This document shows, in pieces, positions 1 through 5,664 of a DNA stretch of 6,773 nt. The position numbers and the translations under genes are program-made. Below the pieces are notes generated by a model that was not told the DNA's origin, ran no database searches, and saw only the letters and a program-made list of their open reading frames with translations. The stretch is taken from contig JACOVL010000074.1 in the NCBI GenBank assembly GCA_016177355.1, positions 1 through 6,773 of the forward strand, given 5' to 3'. Numbering within the stretch: position 1 is the stretch's first letter; every line of letters starts with the position of its first letter. This stretch comes from Betaproteobacteria bacterium. GTDB lineage: Bacteria; Pseudomonadota; Gammaproteobacteria; Burkholderiales; SG8-41.

Positions 1-356
1 CCCGGCTCGTGGAGCCGGAGGCCGCCGTAGAGCGCGATGTCGAGATCGAGCGTGCGCGGAGCGTTGGGGAAATCGCGTGTCCGGCCGTGCGCGCGCTCGA
101 TCGCGAGGAGTTCCTCCAGCAGCTCGCGCGGCGCAAGATGCGTCTCCAGCATCGCAACCGCGTTCACGAAATCGGGCTGGCTGCCGCCGCCCACCGCCGG
201 ATTGAGGTAGAGCGAGGACTCGCGCGTGAGGCGCGTCCGCGGCAGCGCGGCGAGCTCGCGCAACGCGCGGCGGATCTGCGCCCGCGGATCGTCGAGATTG
301 CTGCCCAGCGCCACAAAAACAGTGACGAGTGACGAGTGTCGAGTGACGAGGGTCAT
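1..356 (-). CDS. folK: 2-amino-4-hydroxy-6-hydroxymethyldihydropteridine pyrophosphokinase (HPPK), 3' end beyond window
   Basis: HPPK transfers pyrophosphate from ATP to 6-hydroxymethyl-7,8-dihydropterin in cytosolic folate biosynthesis. The 118 visible residues carry the family landmarks: VALGSNL near residues 15-21, SSLY at 47-50, QPDFVNAV at 60-67, an ET near 71-72, and PRTLDLDIALY at 100-110, whose Asp104 and Asp106 match the Mg-binding pair of E. coli HPPK (D95/D97). The ATG at 356 overlaps the pcnB stop as ATGA and has a purine-rich AAAGGTGG just upstream, so I chose it. The next candidate, GTG at 314, would remove part of the first beta strand. This start gives an N-terminus about 9 residues longer than E. 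coli HPPK; the extra residues are encoded by a heptanucleotide repeat. The gene continues past the left edge, so the C-terminal third is not visible. Identification is firm; the exact start is less so. Confidence 0.93.
   Translation of the reverse strand, partial: MTLVTRHSSLVTVFVALGSNLDDPRAQIRRALRELAALPRTRLTRESSLYLNPAVGGGSQPDFVNAVAMLETHLAPRELLEELLAIERAHGRTRDFPNAPRTLDLDIALYGGLRLHEP
321..348. repeat. Heptanucleotide tandem array, unit AGTGACG (4 copies)
   Basis: Four consecutive 7-base units on the plus strand: AGTGACG, AGTGACG, AGTGTCG, AGTGACG, so one base differs in one copy. The next seven bases (AGGGTCA) are a degenerate fifth unit. The array lies wholly within the 5' coding part of folK. 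Because 21 bases make seven codons, the folK N-terminus shows a weak seven-residue periodicity (TLVTRHS then SLVTVFV). Units are directly adjacent, without spacers. Confidence 0.85.
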
Positions 357-1738
357 CCTTCCACCTTTGACGCTCCCTCATCCCTCATCCCTCCGCCCTC
401 ATCCCTCCGCCCTCCTCTCCTCCTGCGCCGCCGCCGTCCCCTGCCCGGCCCGGCGTCCTTCAGCAACATCTGGGAGCGCTCGGCCTCACCCGCGCGCTGG
501 AAACGCTCCCACCATCCGCCGATTTCTTTGTCCAGCTCGCCACTCTCGCAGCGCAACAGCAGGAAATCGTAACCGGCGCGGAACCGCGGATGCTCGAGCG
601 CGCGGTACGGGCGCTTGCCGGAGCGCTGCAGCAGGCGCGGCTGCAGCGCCCAGATCTCCTTCATGTCGGCGGTGAAGCGGTGCGGGATGGCGAGTTTCTC
701 CGCCTGCGCGCGCACCACCTCGTCCATCGCGCGGTAGAGGGCCGGGACGGGGTGCTCGCCCTTGCCCTCGTACGCCTTCCACTTCGCGAGCGCCTCGTGC
801 CACAGCAGCGTCGCGAACAGGAAGCCGGGCGACACCGGCTTGCCCGCGAGGATGCGCTCGTCGGTCTTCCTGAGCGCGAGCATGACGAAGCGCTGCCCGA
901 GCGGCTGCTCCAGCGTGACGTCGAGCAGCGGCAGCACGCCGTGGTGCAGCCCTTCCTTGCGCAGCTGCGGCACGCATTGCGCGGCGTGGCCGGAAAGCAG
1001 GAGCTTCAGCATCTCGTCCAGCACGCGCGCCGGCGGCACGTTGGCGAGCAGGTCCGCGAGCCGCCGTACCGGCTTGCGGGTCGCGGGATCGATTTCCAGC
1101 CCGAGGCTCGCCGAAAAGCGCACCGCGCGCAGCATGCGTATCGGGTCCTCGCGGTAGCGGCTCTCCGGGTCGCCGATCAGGCGCAGCCGCCGCCGCTTCA
1201 GGTCGGCCACGCCGCCGTGGTAGTCCCAGACCTCCTGCGTGGCCGGGTCGTAGAACAGCGCATTGATGGTGAAATCGCGGCGGGTGGCGTCCTGCTCCTG
1301 GTTGCCGAACACGTTATCGCGCAGGATCCGCCCGTGCTCGTCGGCGACGCGGGCGCCGCCTTCCTCCCCCGCGTTCGCGCCCGCGTTCGCGCCGCGGAAG
1401 GTGGACACTTCCACCGTTTCCGGCCCGCACATCACGTGCACGATACGGAAGCGCCGCCCGATCGCGCGCGAGCGGCGGAACAGCCCCCGCACTTCTTCCG
1501 GCGTGGCGTCGGTCGCCACGTCGAAATCCTTGGGCCGGCGCCCGAGCAGCAGGTCGCGCACCGCGCCGCCCACGACAAAAGCGGCGAACCCCTCGCGCTG
1601 CAGCGTCTGCGTCACGCGCGATGCGCACTGGCTGATCGCGTTGCGGCCGATGCCGTGCGCGCCGAGCGGGATGATCCCGGGCTGCGCCGGCCCGAACAGG
1701 CGGCCGGAGAACATTTTGCCGAGGAAGCGGGTGATCAT
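353..1738 (-). CDS. pcnB: Poly(A) polymerase I
   Basis: PcnB adds 3' poly(A) tails to RNA, marking it for decay, and in E. coli also controls plasmid copy number through antisense RNA decay. The 461 residues show the class II nucleotidyltransferase fold: FVVGGAVRDLLLG (about 54-66), KDFDVATD (70-77) with the catalytic pair Asp71/Asp73, VEVSTFRG (109-116) with the probable third carboxylate Glu110, RRDFTINALFYDP (153-165), EDPIRMLRAVRF (197-208) and NVPPARVLDEMLKLL (233-247). The Arg-rich C-terminus (RGRRRRRRRGGRR, about 433-445) is typical of PcnB rather than CCA-adding enzymes. The length is close to that of E. coli PcnB. I chose ATG 1738, 7 bases after the HAD stop, because the protein then begins MITRFLGKMF as relatives do; an upstream in-frame ATG at 1801 would overlap the HAD gene. 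No strong Shine-Dalgarno is visible. The last 18 or so residues are heptamer-repeat encoded and probably dispensable. Confidence 0.95.
   Translation of the reverse strand: MITRFLGKMFSGRLFGPAQPGIIPLGAHGIGRNAISQCASRVTQTLQREGFAAFVVGGAVRDLLLGRRPKDFDVATDATPEEVRGLFRRSRAIGRRFRIVHVMCGPETVEVSTFRGANAGANAGEEGGARVADEHGRILRDNVFGNQEQDATRRDFTINALFYDPATQEVWDYHGGVADLKRRRLRLIGDPESRYREDPIRMLRAVRFSASLGLEIDPATRKPVRRLADLLANVPPARVLDEMLKLLLSGHAAQCVPQLRKEGLHHGVLPLLDVTLEQPLGQRFVMLALRKTDERILAGKPVSPGFLFATLLWHEALAKWKAYEGKGEHPVPALYRAMDEVVRAQAEKLAIPHRFTADMKEIWALQPRLLQRSGKRPYRALEHPRFRAGYDFLLLRCESGELDKEIGGWWERFQRAGEAERSQMLLKDAGPGRGRRRRRRRGGRRDEGGGMRDEGASKVEG
357..368 (-). promoter_or_regulatory. Ribosome binding site of folK
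   Basis: Read on the minus strand, this stretch is AAAGGTGGAAGG directly before the folK ATG. The AGGTGG core lies 4 bases from the start. It is the clearest Shine-Dalgarno-like sequence in the window and supports the ATG at 356 over the internal GTG. It lies inside the last codons of pcnB, which fits coupled translation. Confidence 0.55.
375..416. repeat. Heptanucleotide tandem array, units CCCTCAT / CCCTCCG (6 copies)
   Basis: Six adjacent 7-base units on the plus strand: CCCTCAT, CCCTCAT, CCCTCCG, CCCTCAT, CCCTCCG, CCCTCCT, followed by a more degenerate CTCCTCC. They encode the last part of the pcnB tail, where the 21-base period appears as a repeated RDEGG-type peptide (RDEGGG, then MRDEGAS). 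The sequence family differs from the AGTGACG array 27 bases away, but the unit length is the same. Confidence 0.85.
1368..1391. repeat. 12-base tandem duplication inside pcnB
   Basis: CCCGCGTTCGCG occurs twice back to back (1368-1379 and 1380-1391). It encodes the duplicated peptide of ANAGANAG at about residues 117-124 of PcnB, in the loop after VEVSTFRG, a place where length variation should be tolerated. The frame is kept. It looks like a slippage duplication. Confidence 0.85.
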
Positions 1739-1745
1739 CTGGCGG

Positions 1746-2408
1746 TCAATCGAGGCTGATGATAGTCCATCCGCGCCGCGCCGCGTGGGCGCGCAACTCA
1801 TCGTCGGGGGCCACCGCCACCGGGTGGGTGACGCGCTCGAGCAGCGGGAGATCGTTGTGCGAGTCGCTGTAGAACCATGATTCGCCGAACGAGGCGAGCG
1901 TCCTGCCCCGCGCCGCCAGCCACGACTCCAGCCGCCGGACCTTGCCTTCGCGAAAACACGGCACGCCGGCGACGCCGCCGGTGAACTCGCCGTCGCGCTC
2001 CTCGGGCTCGGTGGCGATCAGGTTGTCGATGCCGAATTCGCGCGCGATCGGCGCGGTGACGAAGCTGTTGGTCGCCGTGATCACGACGCGCAAATCATCG
2101 CGGTGGCGCTCGACGAGCGGGCGCGCGCCGCGGCGGACGATCGGCCGGATCCTGCGCTCCATATATTCGCGATGCCAGGCTTCGAGCACCGGGCGCGGAT
2201 GGCGCGACAGCGGCTTCAACTGGAAATCCAGGAACTCGCGGATATCGAGCGTGCCCGCCTTGTATTGCTCGTAGAACGACTGGTTGCGCGCTGCATAGAC
2301 CTCGCGGTCGAGCACGTTCCGCTCGATCAGGAATTGCGCCCATTCGAAATCGCTGTCGCCGGCGAGGAGCGTGTCGTCGAGGTCGAACAGCGCGAGCCGC
2401 GCGGTCAT
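1746..2408 (-). CDS. HAD superfamily hydrolase, subfamily IB (SerB-like phosphatase), substrate unknown
   Basis: A 220-residue cytosolic HAD phosphatase with all four motifs: motif I LFDLDDTLL (7-15) with nucleophile Asp9 and acid/base Asp11; motif II VITATNSF (109-116) with Thr111; motif III Lys156 in REGKVRRL; motif IV YSDSHNDLPLL (180-190) with Asp182 and Asp186 as metal ligands. The helical cap between motifs I and II and the SDSxNDLPLL signature match the HAD-IB group related to phosphoserine phosphatase. Some members of this group are annotated as histidinol-phosphatase or phosphoserine phosphatase, but nothing here fixes the substrate. The ATG at 2408 overlaps the hda stop (ATGA), and pcnB follows 7 bases after the stop, so it is co-transcribed with both. 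Genes of this type recur between hda and pcnB in betaproteobacteria (general knowledge of the synteny, not checked here). Family call sure, biological role not. Confidence 0.9.
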   Translation of the reverse strand: MTARLALFDLDDTLLAGDSDFEWAQFLIERNVLDREVYAARNQSFYEQYKAGTLDIREFLDFQLKPLSRHPRPVLEAWHREYMERRIRPIVRRGARPLVERHRDDLRVVITATNSFVTAPIAREFGIDNLIATEPEERDGEFTGGVAGVPCFREGKVRRLESWLAARGRTLASFGESWFYSDSHNDLPLLERVTHPVAVAPDDELRAHAARRGWTIISLD

Positions 2409-3106
2409 CGCCCGCTTTCCCGGCCGCCACTCCCGGCCGCATGCAGCAGGTCGCGCGCCAGCGGCACGGTGATCGGCCGCTTGGTCTCGAGCGAGTAGCG
2501 ATCGAGCGCGTCGAGCATCGCGGTGAGCGACGCCATGTCGCGCCGCCCGCGCGTCAACAGGTAGTCGCGCACTTCCGGCGGCAGGCGGTAGCCGCGCCCG
2601 GCCGCGTGGTCGGCCAGCGCGCGACCCTTTTCCTCGTCGGTCAGCGGGTGCACCTGGTAGACCAGGCCCCAGCCGAGCCGCGTCACCAGGTCCTCGCGCA
2701 GCTCGAGCTGCACCGGGGGCGCGGCGCCGCTCGCGAGCAGCGCGCCGTTGCGCTCGCGCAGGGCGTTGTAGAGATGGAATGCCGCCGCCTGCGCCCCGGC
2801 GCCGAGCCGGTCCACGTCGTCGAGGGCCACGCAGTCCATGCGCTCCAGCCCGTCCTTGAACCGGGTGTCCGCCGCGCACGGGACGTAAACGGCGCCCGCG
2901 CCCGCGCGGTGCAACTGCGCCGCGACGCCCTTCAGCAGGTGGCTGCGGCCGCTGCCGGGCCGGCCCCAGACGTAGAGGAAGCGCTCGTGCGCGCGGCCCG
3001 CGGCGAGCTCCACCAGGTTCTGCAGCAGCTCGCCGTTTCTGCCGGCGACGAAGTTGTCGAGCGCGGGCGCGGGCGCGCCGGCAAAGTCGAAGGCGAGCTG
3101 CTTCAT
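2405..3106 (-). CDS. hda: DnaA regulatory inactivator Hda
   Basis: Hda, with the DNA-loaded beta clamp, stimulates ATP hydrolysis by DnaA and so prevents re-initiation of replication. The 233 residues (same as E. coli Hda) start MKQLAFDFAG, where Q3-L4-x-F6 resembles the beta-clamp-binding motif found at this end of Hda. The single AAA+ domain follows: Walker A GRPGSGRSHLL (48-58), with Arg in the usual Lys position as in E. coli Hda; Walker B VALDDVDRL (93-101); a sensor-1 region near LLASGAAPP (123-131); REDLVTRLGWGLVY (137-150), with Arg143 in the arginine-finger region; and a sensor-2 arginine near RRDMASLTAMLDALDR (188-203). The DNA-binding domain IV of DnaA is absent, which separates Hda from DnaA. 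ATG 3106 puts the clamp motif at the N-terminus; a longer in-frame form from 3214 would run through the promoter region. It is the first gene of its operon and divergent from purM. No clear Shine-Dalgarno is seen. Confidence 0.94.
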   Translation of the reverse strand: MKQLAFDFAGAPAPALDNFVAGRNGELLQNLVELAAGRAHERFLYVWGRPGSGRSHLLKGVAAQLHRAGAGAVYVPCAADTRFKDGLERMDCVALDDVDRLGAGAQAAAFHLYNALRERNGALLASGAAPPVQLELREDLVTRLGWGLVYQVHPLTDEEKGRALADHAAGRGYRLPPEVRDYLLTRGRRDMASLTAMLDALDRYSLETKRPITVPLARDLLHAAGSGGRESGR

Positions 3107-3262
3107 CGTCGGCTGGCGGCAAAACGGCGTGGCGGCATTTACGGTAAAATCCGGTTGCTTGCGGGGCGGCGCGAGACCCGCGCAGCGCCCGGTTCTACTC
3201 AGCAAAATCAACATTTTAGCCTACTCCCCGGGGTTTACCCCATCACCTCCCGGCCACCGCCC
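3107..3262. promoter_or_regulatory. Divergent promoter region between hda and purM
   Basis: This 156-base intergenic stretch must serve both operons. On the plus strand TAAAAT (3145-3150) is a good -10 hexamer for purM, but no convincing -35 lies 16-18 bases upstream; it overlaps the palindrome TTTACGGTAAA (3138-3148). On the minus strand another TAAAAT (3218-3213) could be a -10 for hda, again with a poor -35 (GGGGTA at 17 bases). If both are used, the transcripts would overlap by about 50 bases and each would have a leader of about 100 bases. Other structure: a GC-rich hairpin at 3164-3190 (GGGCG/CGCCC outer stem, GCGC inner stem), CCCCGGGG at 3226-3233 and GGGGTTTACCCC at 3230-3241. I see no E. 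coli-type PurR operator. Promoter placement is a guess from hexamers; the regulatory role of the region is safe. Confidence 0.5.
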
Positions 3263-4300
3263 TTGACCTCATCCAGACGGCTCACTTACCGCGACGCCGG
3301 CGTTGACCTCGACGCCGGGGACCAGCTCGTCGAGAACATCAAGCCGTTCGCCCGGAAAACGCTGCGCGAAGGCGTGCTCGCCGGCATCGGGGGTTTCGGG
3401 GCGCTGTTCGAGATTTCGCGCAATTACCGCGAGCCGGTGCTGGTCTCGGGCACCGACGGGGTGGGCACCAAGCTGAAGCTCGCGCTGCAGGCCGGGCGCC
3501 ACGACACGATCGGCGTCGACCTGGTGGCGATGTGCGTCAACGACGTGCTCACCCAGGGCGCCGAGCCGCTGTTTTTCCTCGACTACTACGCCTGCGGCAA
3601 GCTCGACGTGGCGGCCGCGACCGAGGTCATCCAGGGCATCGCCGCCGGCTGCGAGCAGGCGGGGTGCGCGCTGATCGGGGGCGAGACCGCCGAGATGCCG
3701 GGCATGTACCAGGGCGGCGACTACGATCTCGCGGGTTTCGCAGTCGGCATCGTCGAGAAGAGCGACATCATAGACGGCTCCACCATCGAGGCGGGCGACG
3801 TGGTGCTGGGGCTGGCGTCGAACGGCGCTCATTCCAACGGCTACTCGCTCATCCGCAAGATCCTGGACATGAAGCGCGTCAACCTGTCGGCGAAGGTGGA
3901 AGGCCGGACGCTGGGCGAGCTGATACTGGCGCCGACGCGGATCTACGTGAAGCCGATGCTGAAGCTGATCAAGCGCGTAAACGTCAAGGGCCTCGCCCAC
4001 ATCACCGGCGGGGGGCTCACCGGCAACGTGCCGCGCATGCTGCCGGATGGGCTCGCCGCGCGCATCGAGCGCAGGCAGTGGACGCCTCCGCCGCTCTTCC
4101 GGTGGCTCAGGCAGCAGGGCAACGTCGCCGACAGCGAGATGCACCGCGTCTTCAACTGCGGCATCGGCATGGCGGTCGTGGTGAGCGCGGGCGAGGCCGC
4201 GGCGGCCGAGAGGGCGCTGCGCGCCGCGGGCGAGACCGTGTGGCGCATCGGCCGCATCGAGCACCGCAAGGGCAAGGGCCCGCAGGTGGTCATCGTCTGA
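3263..4300 (+). CDS. purM: Phosphoribosylformylglycinamidine cyclo-ligase (AIR synthetase)
   Basis: PurM closes FGAM to 5-aminoimidazole ribonucleotide using ATP, the fifth step of de novo purine synthesis. The 345-residue product equals the E. coli length and carries the family motifs: YRDAGVDLDAGD (9-20), GIGGFGALF (41-49), SGTDGVGTKLKLA (62-74), VDLVAMCVNDVLTQGAEP (85-102), ALIGGETAEMPGMY (136-149), SNGAHSNGYSLIRK (186-199), APTRIYVKP (223-231), HITGGGLTGNVPR (246-258) and MHRVFNCGIGM (293-303). No ATG or GTG lies in frame near the expected start. TTG 3263 is the only standard alternative; it gives a TSSRRLTYRDAG beginning, as in relatives. The first in-frame ATG falls at residue 90 and would delete conserved motifs. 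The upstream bases are C-rich with no Shine-Dalgarno. The frame is also open for about 800 bases upstream, but that part is the antisense of hda. purN follows after 13 bases. Product certain; start uncertain. Confidence 0.96.
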   Translation: MTSSRRLTYRDAGVDLDAGDQLVENIKPFARKTLREGVLAGIGGFGALFEISRNYREPVLVSGTDGVGTKLKLALQAGRHDTIGVDLVAMCVNDVLTQGAEPLFFLDYYACGKLDVAAATEVIQGIAAGCEQAGCALIGGETAEMPGMYQGGDYDLAGFAVGIVEKSDIIDGSTIEAGDVVLGLASNGAHSNGYSLIRKILDMKRVNLSAKVEGRTLGELILAPTRIYVKPMLKLIKRVNVKGLAHITGGGLTGNVPRMLPDGLAARIERRQWTPPPLFRWLRQQGNVADSEMHRVFNCGIGMAVVVSAGEAAAAERALRAAGETVWRIGRIEHRKGKGPQVVIV

Positions 4301-4313
4301 CTACCGATGACTC

Positions 4314-4961
4314 ATGGCTGACAAGACACTAGTCATCCTCATTTCCGGCCGCGGCAGCAACCTGGAGGCGATTCTCGCCGCCCGGCTGCCGGCGCGGATC
4401 GGCGCGGTCATCAGCAACAACCCCGGCGCCCGCGGCCTCGCCATCGCGCGCAGCCGCGGGATAACGGCCGCGGTCGTGGATCACCGCGCGTATCCCGACC
4501 GCGCCGCGTTCGATGCGGCGCTCGCGGCAGAGATAGCCCTCTACCGGCCGGACCTGGTAGCGCTCGCGGGCTTCACGCGCATCCTCACGGACGGCTTCGT
4601 CGGGCGCTATCGCGGGCGGCTGCTCAACGTCCATCCCTCGCTGCTGCCGGCCTTCCCCGGCCTCGACACGCACCGGCGCGCGCTCGAGGCGGGCGTGCGC
4701 ATCCACGGCTGCACCGTGCATTTCGTGACGCCGGCGGTGGACAGCGGGCCGATCGTCGTCCAGGCCGCCGTGCCGGTGCTGCCGGGGGACACCGGGAAGG
4801 CGCTCGCCAACCGCGTGCTGCGCGAGGAGCACCGCATCTACCCGCAGGCGATACGCTGGTTTTGCGAGGGGAGGTTGAGGCTCGACGCCGGCGGCAGGGT
4901 CGTCGTGAAGGCTGCGCGCTCCCCGAAGACCGCGCTGCTCTCTCCCGCCGCCGAGAGATAG
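4314..4961 (+). CDS. purN: Phosphoribosylglycinamide formyltransferase 1
   Basis: PurN transfers the formyl group of 10-formyltetrahydrofolate to GAR, giving FGAR, the third step of purine synthesis. The 215-residue protein (slightly longer than usual because of a tail after about residue 195) has LVILISGRGSNLEAI (6-20), with the SGRGSN phosphate-binding loop; LAGFTRIL (84-91); the catalytic NVHPSLLPAFPG (105-116), with Asn105 and His107; and HFVTPAVDSGPIVVQ (136-150), with Asp143. These match N106, H108 and D144 of E. coli PurN. ATG 4314 is 13 bases after the purM stop and places the first beta strand correctly; no clear Shine-Dalgarno is present, so re-initiation after purM is plausible. 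It sits in the same transcript as purM. Its folate cofactor depends on the pathway that includes folK, encoded in the opposite operon here, a neighbourhood link that need not be functional. Confidence 0.96.
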   Translation: MADKTLVILISGRGSNLEAILAARLPARIGAVISNNPGARGLAIARSRGITAAVVDHRAYPDRAAFDAALAAEIALYRPDLVALAGFTRILTDGFVGRYRGRLLNVHPSLLPAFPGLDTHRRALEAGVRIHGCTVHFVTPAVDSGPIVVQAAVPVLPGDTGKALANRVLREEHRIYPQAIRWFCEGRLRLDAGGRVVVKAARSPKTALLSPAAER

Positions 4962-4964
4962 GTC

Positions 4965-5660
4965 ATGAGGCGGTGGAACATTGCCGGCCCGCTGGCTCTT
5001 GCGCTGCTGGCGCAGGCCGCAGCCGCAGCTCCGCCTTCGCGCATCGAGATGACGCTGGTAACGATGAGGGGCGATTTCAAGCTCGGCGAGGTCCGCGAGG
5101 TGCTCGAGCATGACGGGAAACGCTACCGCATCGTCAGCGTGTCCACGCCGAAGGGGCTGGCCTCCTGGTTCATCAATGACCTGCGCCGCGAAAGCCGCGG
5201 CGCCGTCACGGCTGCCGGACTCAAGCCCGAACATTTCGAGGAGACCGGCCGCAAGGGCGGAACCCGCACCGCGAAGTTCGACTGGGCGGCCGGCAAACTG
5301 ACCCTGGTCAACCGCGAAAGCGCCCGGACGGTGGAGCTTCCCCCGGATACGCTGGACCAGGCAAGCTTCGTCCATGCGTTTGCTTTTTTGCCCGCCGTCA
5401 GCAAGGCATTCGCCATCCATATCACCGACGGGCAAGGCGTGAAGCGGTATCGCTATCGCCAGGTCGGCACGGAAACGCTCAAAGCCCCGCTCGGGGAGAT
5501 CGAAACGCTGCATTTCGAGAAGGTGCGCGCCCCGGACGACAAGCGCGGGTTCGAGTTCTGGCTCGCAATCGACCGCCATTTCCTGCCGGTGAAGCTGCGC
5601 TATATCGAAAAAAACGGCGATACGTTCGATTCGATCGTCACGGGAATCGAGACCCGGTAA
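4965..5660 (+). CDS. DUF3108 domain protein, exported, function unknown
   Basis: A 231-residue protein with a clear Sec signal peptide: basic MRRWN, hydrophobic core IAGPLALALLAQ, and an Ala-rich cleavage region near residues 19-23, predicting a periplasmic protein. The mature part resembles DUF3108: alternating beta-type segments, FDWAAGKLTLV (105-115), VELPPDTLDQASF (123-135), a YRYRQVGTETL stretch (162-172), PLGEIETLHFEKVR (175-188) and FEFWLAIDRHFLPVKLRYIEKNGD (about 196-219). No catalytic residues or transmembrane helices beyond the signal are evident. The ATG is 3 bases after the purN stop and the methyltransferase gene starts 4 bases after this stop, so it is operonic with both. DUF3108 genes commonly follow purN in betaproteobacteria (general knowledge). 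The function of the family is not known to me; a beta-rich periplasmic or envelope protein is a guess. Confidence 0.85.
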   Translation: MRRWNIAGPLALALLAQAAAAAPPSRIEMTLVTMRGDFKLGEVREVLEHDGKRYRIVSVSTPKGLASWFINDLRRESRGAVTAAGLKPEHFEETGRKGGTRTAKFDWAAGKLTLVNRESARTVELPPDTLDQASFVHAFAFLPAVSKAFAIHITDGQGVKRYRYRQVGTETLKAPLGEIETLHFEKVRAPDDKRGFEFWLAIDRHFLPVKLRYIEKNGDTFDSIVTGIETR

Positions 5661-5664
5661 TTTC

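Noticed and set aside
321..416. Possible CRISPR array
   Set aside because: The repeat units are 7 bases and directly adjacent without unique spacers, inside coding sequence, with no cas genes nearby.
590..1759. Long plus-strand open frame (389 codons) opposite pcnB
   Set aside because: It is antisense to a gene with complete family motifs, and its product is Arg/His/Ala-rich with no recognisable domain. Such frames arise by chance in GC-rich coding DNA.
2939..2963. Apparent loss of the Walker A lysine in Hda (Arg instead of Lys)
   Set aside because: E. coli Hda has the same GxGRSHLL form, so this is a normal family feature rather than inactivation.
2441..3262. N-terminal extension fused to purM
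   Set aside because: The purM frame stays open upstream for about 270 codons, but that part is the antisense of hda and the intergenic region. The expected 345-residue PurM begins at 3263.
3269..4264. Minus-strand open frame (331 codons) opposite purM
   Set aside because: Antisense to strongly conserved purM; composition is typical of a GC-rich shadow frame and no motif is seen.
4301..4340. Degenerate heptamer-like pattern at the purM-purN junction (GACTACC, GATGACT, and so on)
   Set aside because: Units match too poorly to call a third tandem array; it may be chance.
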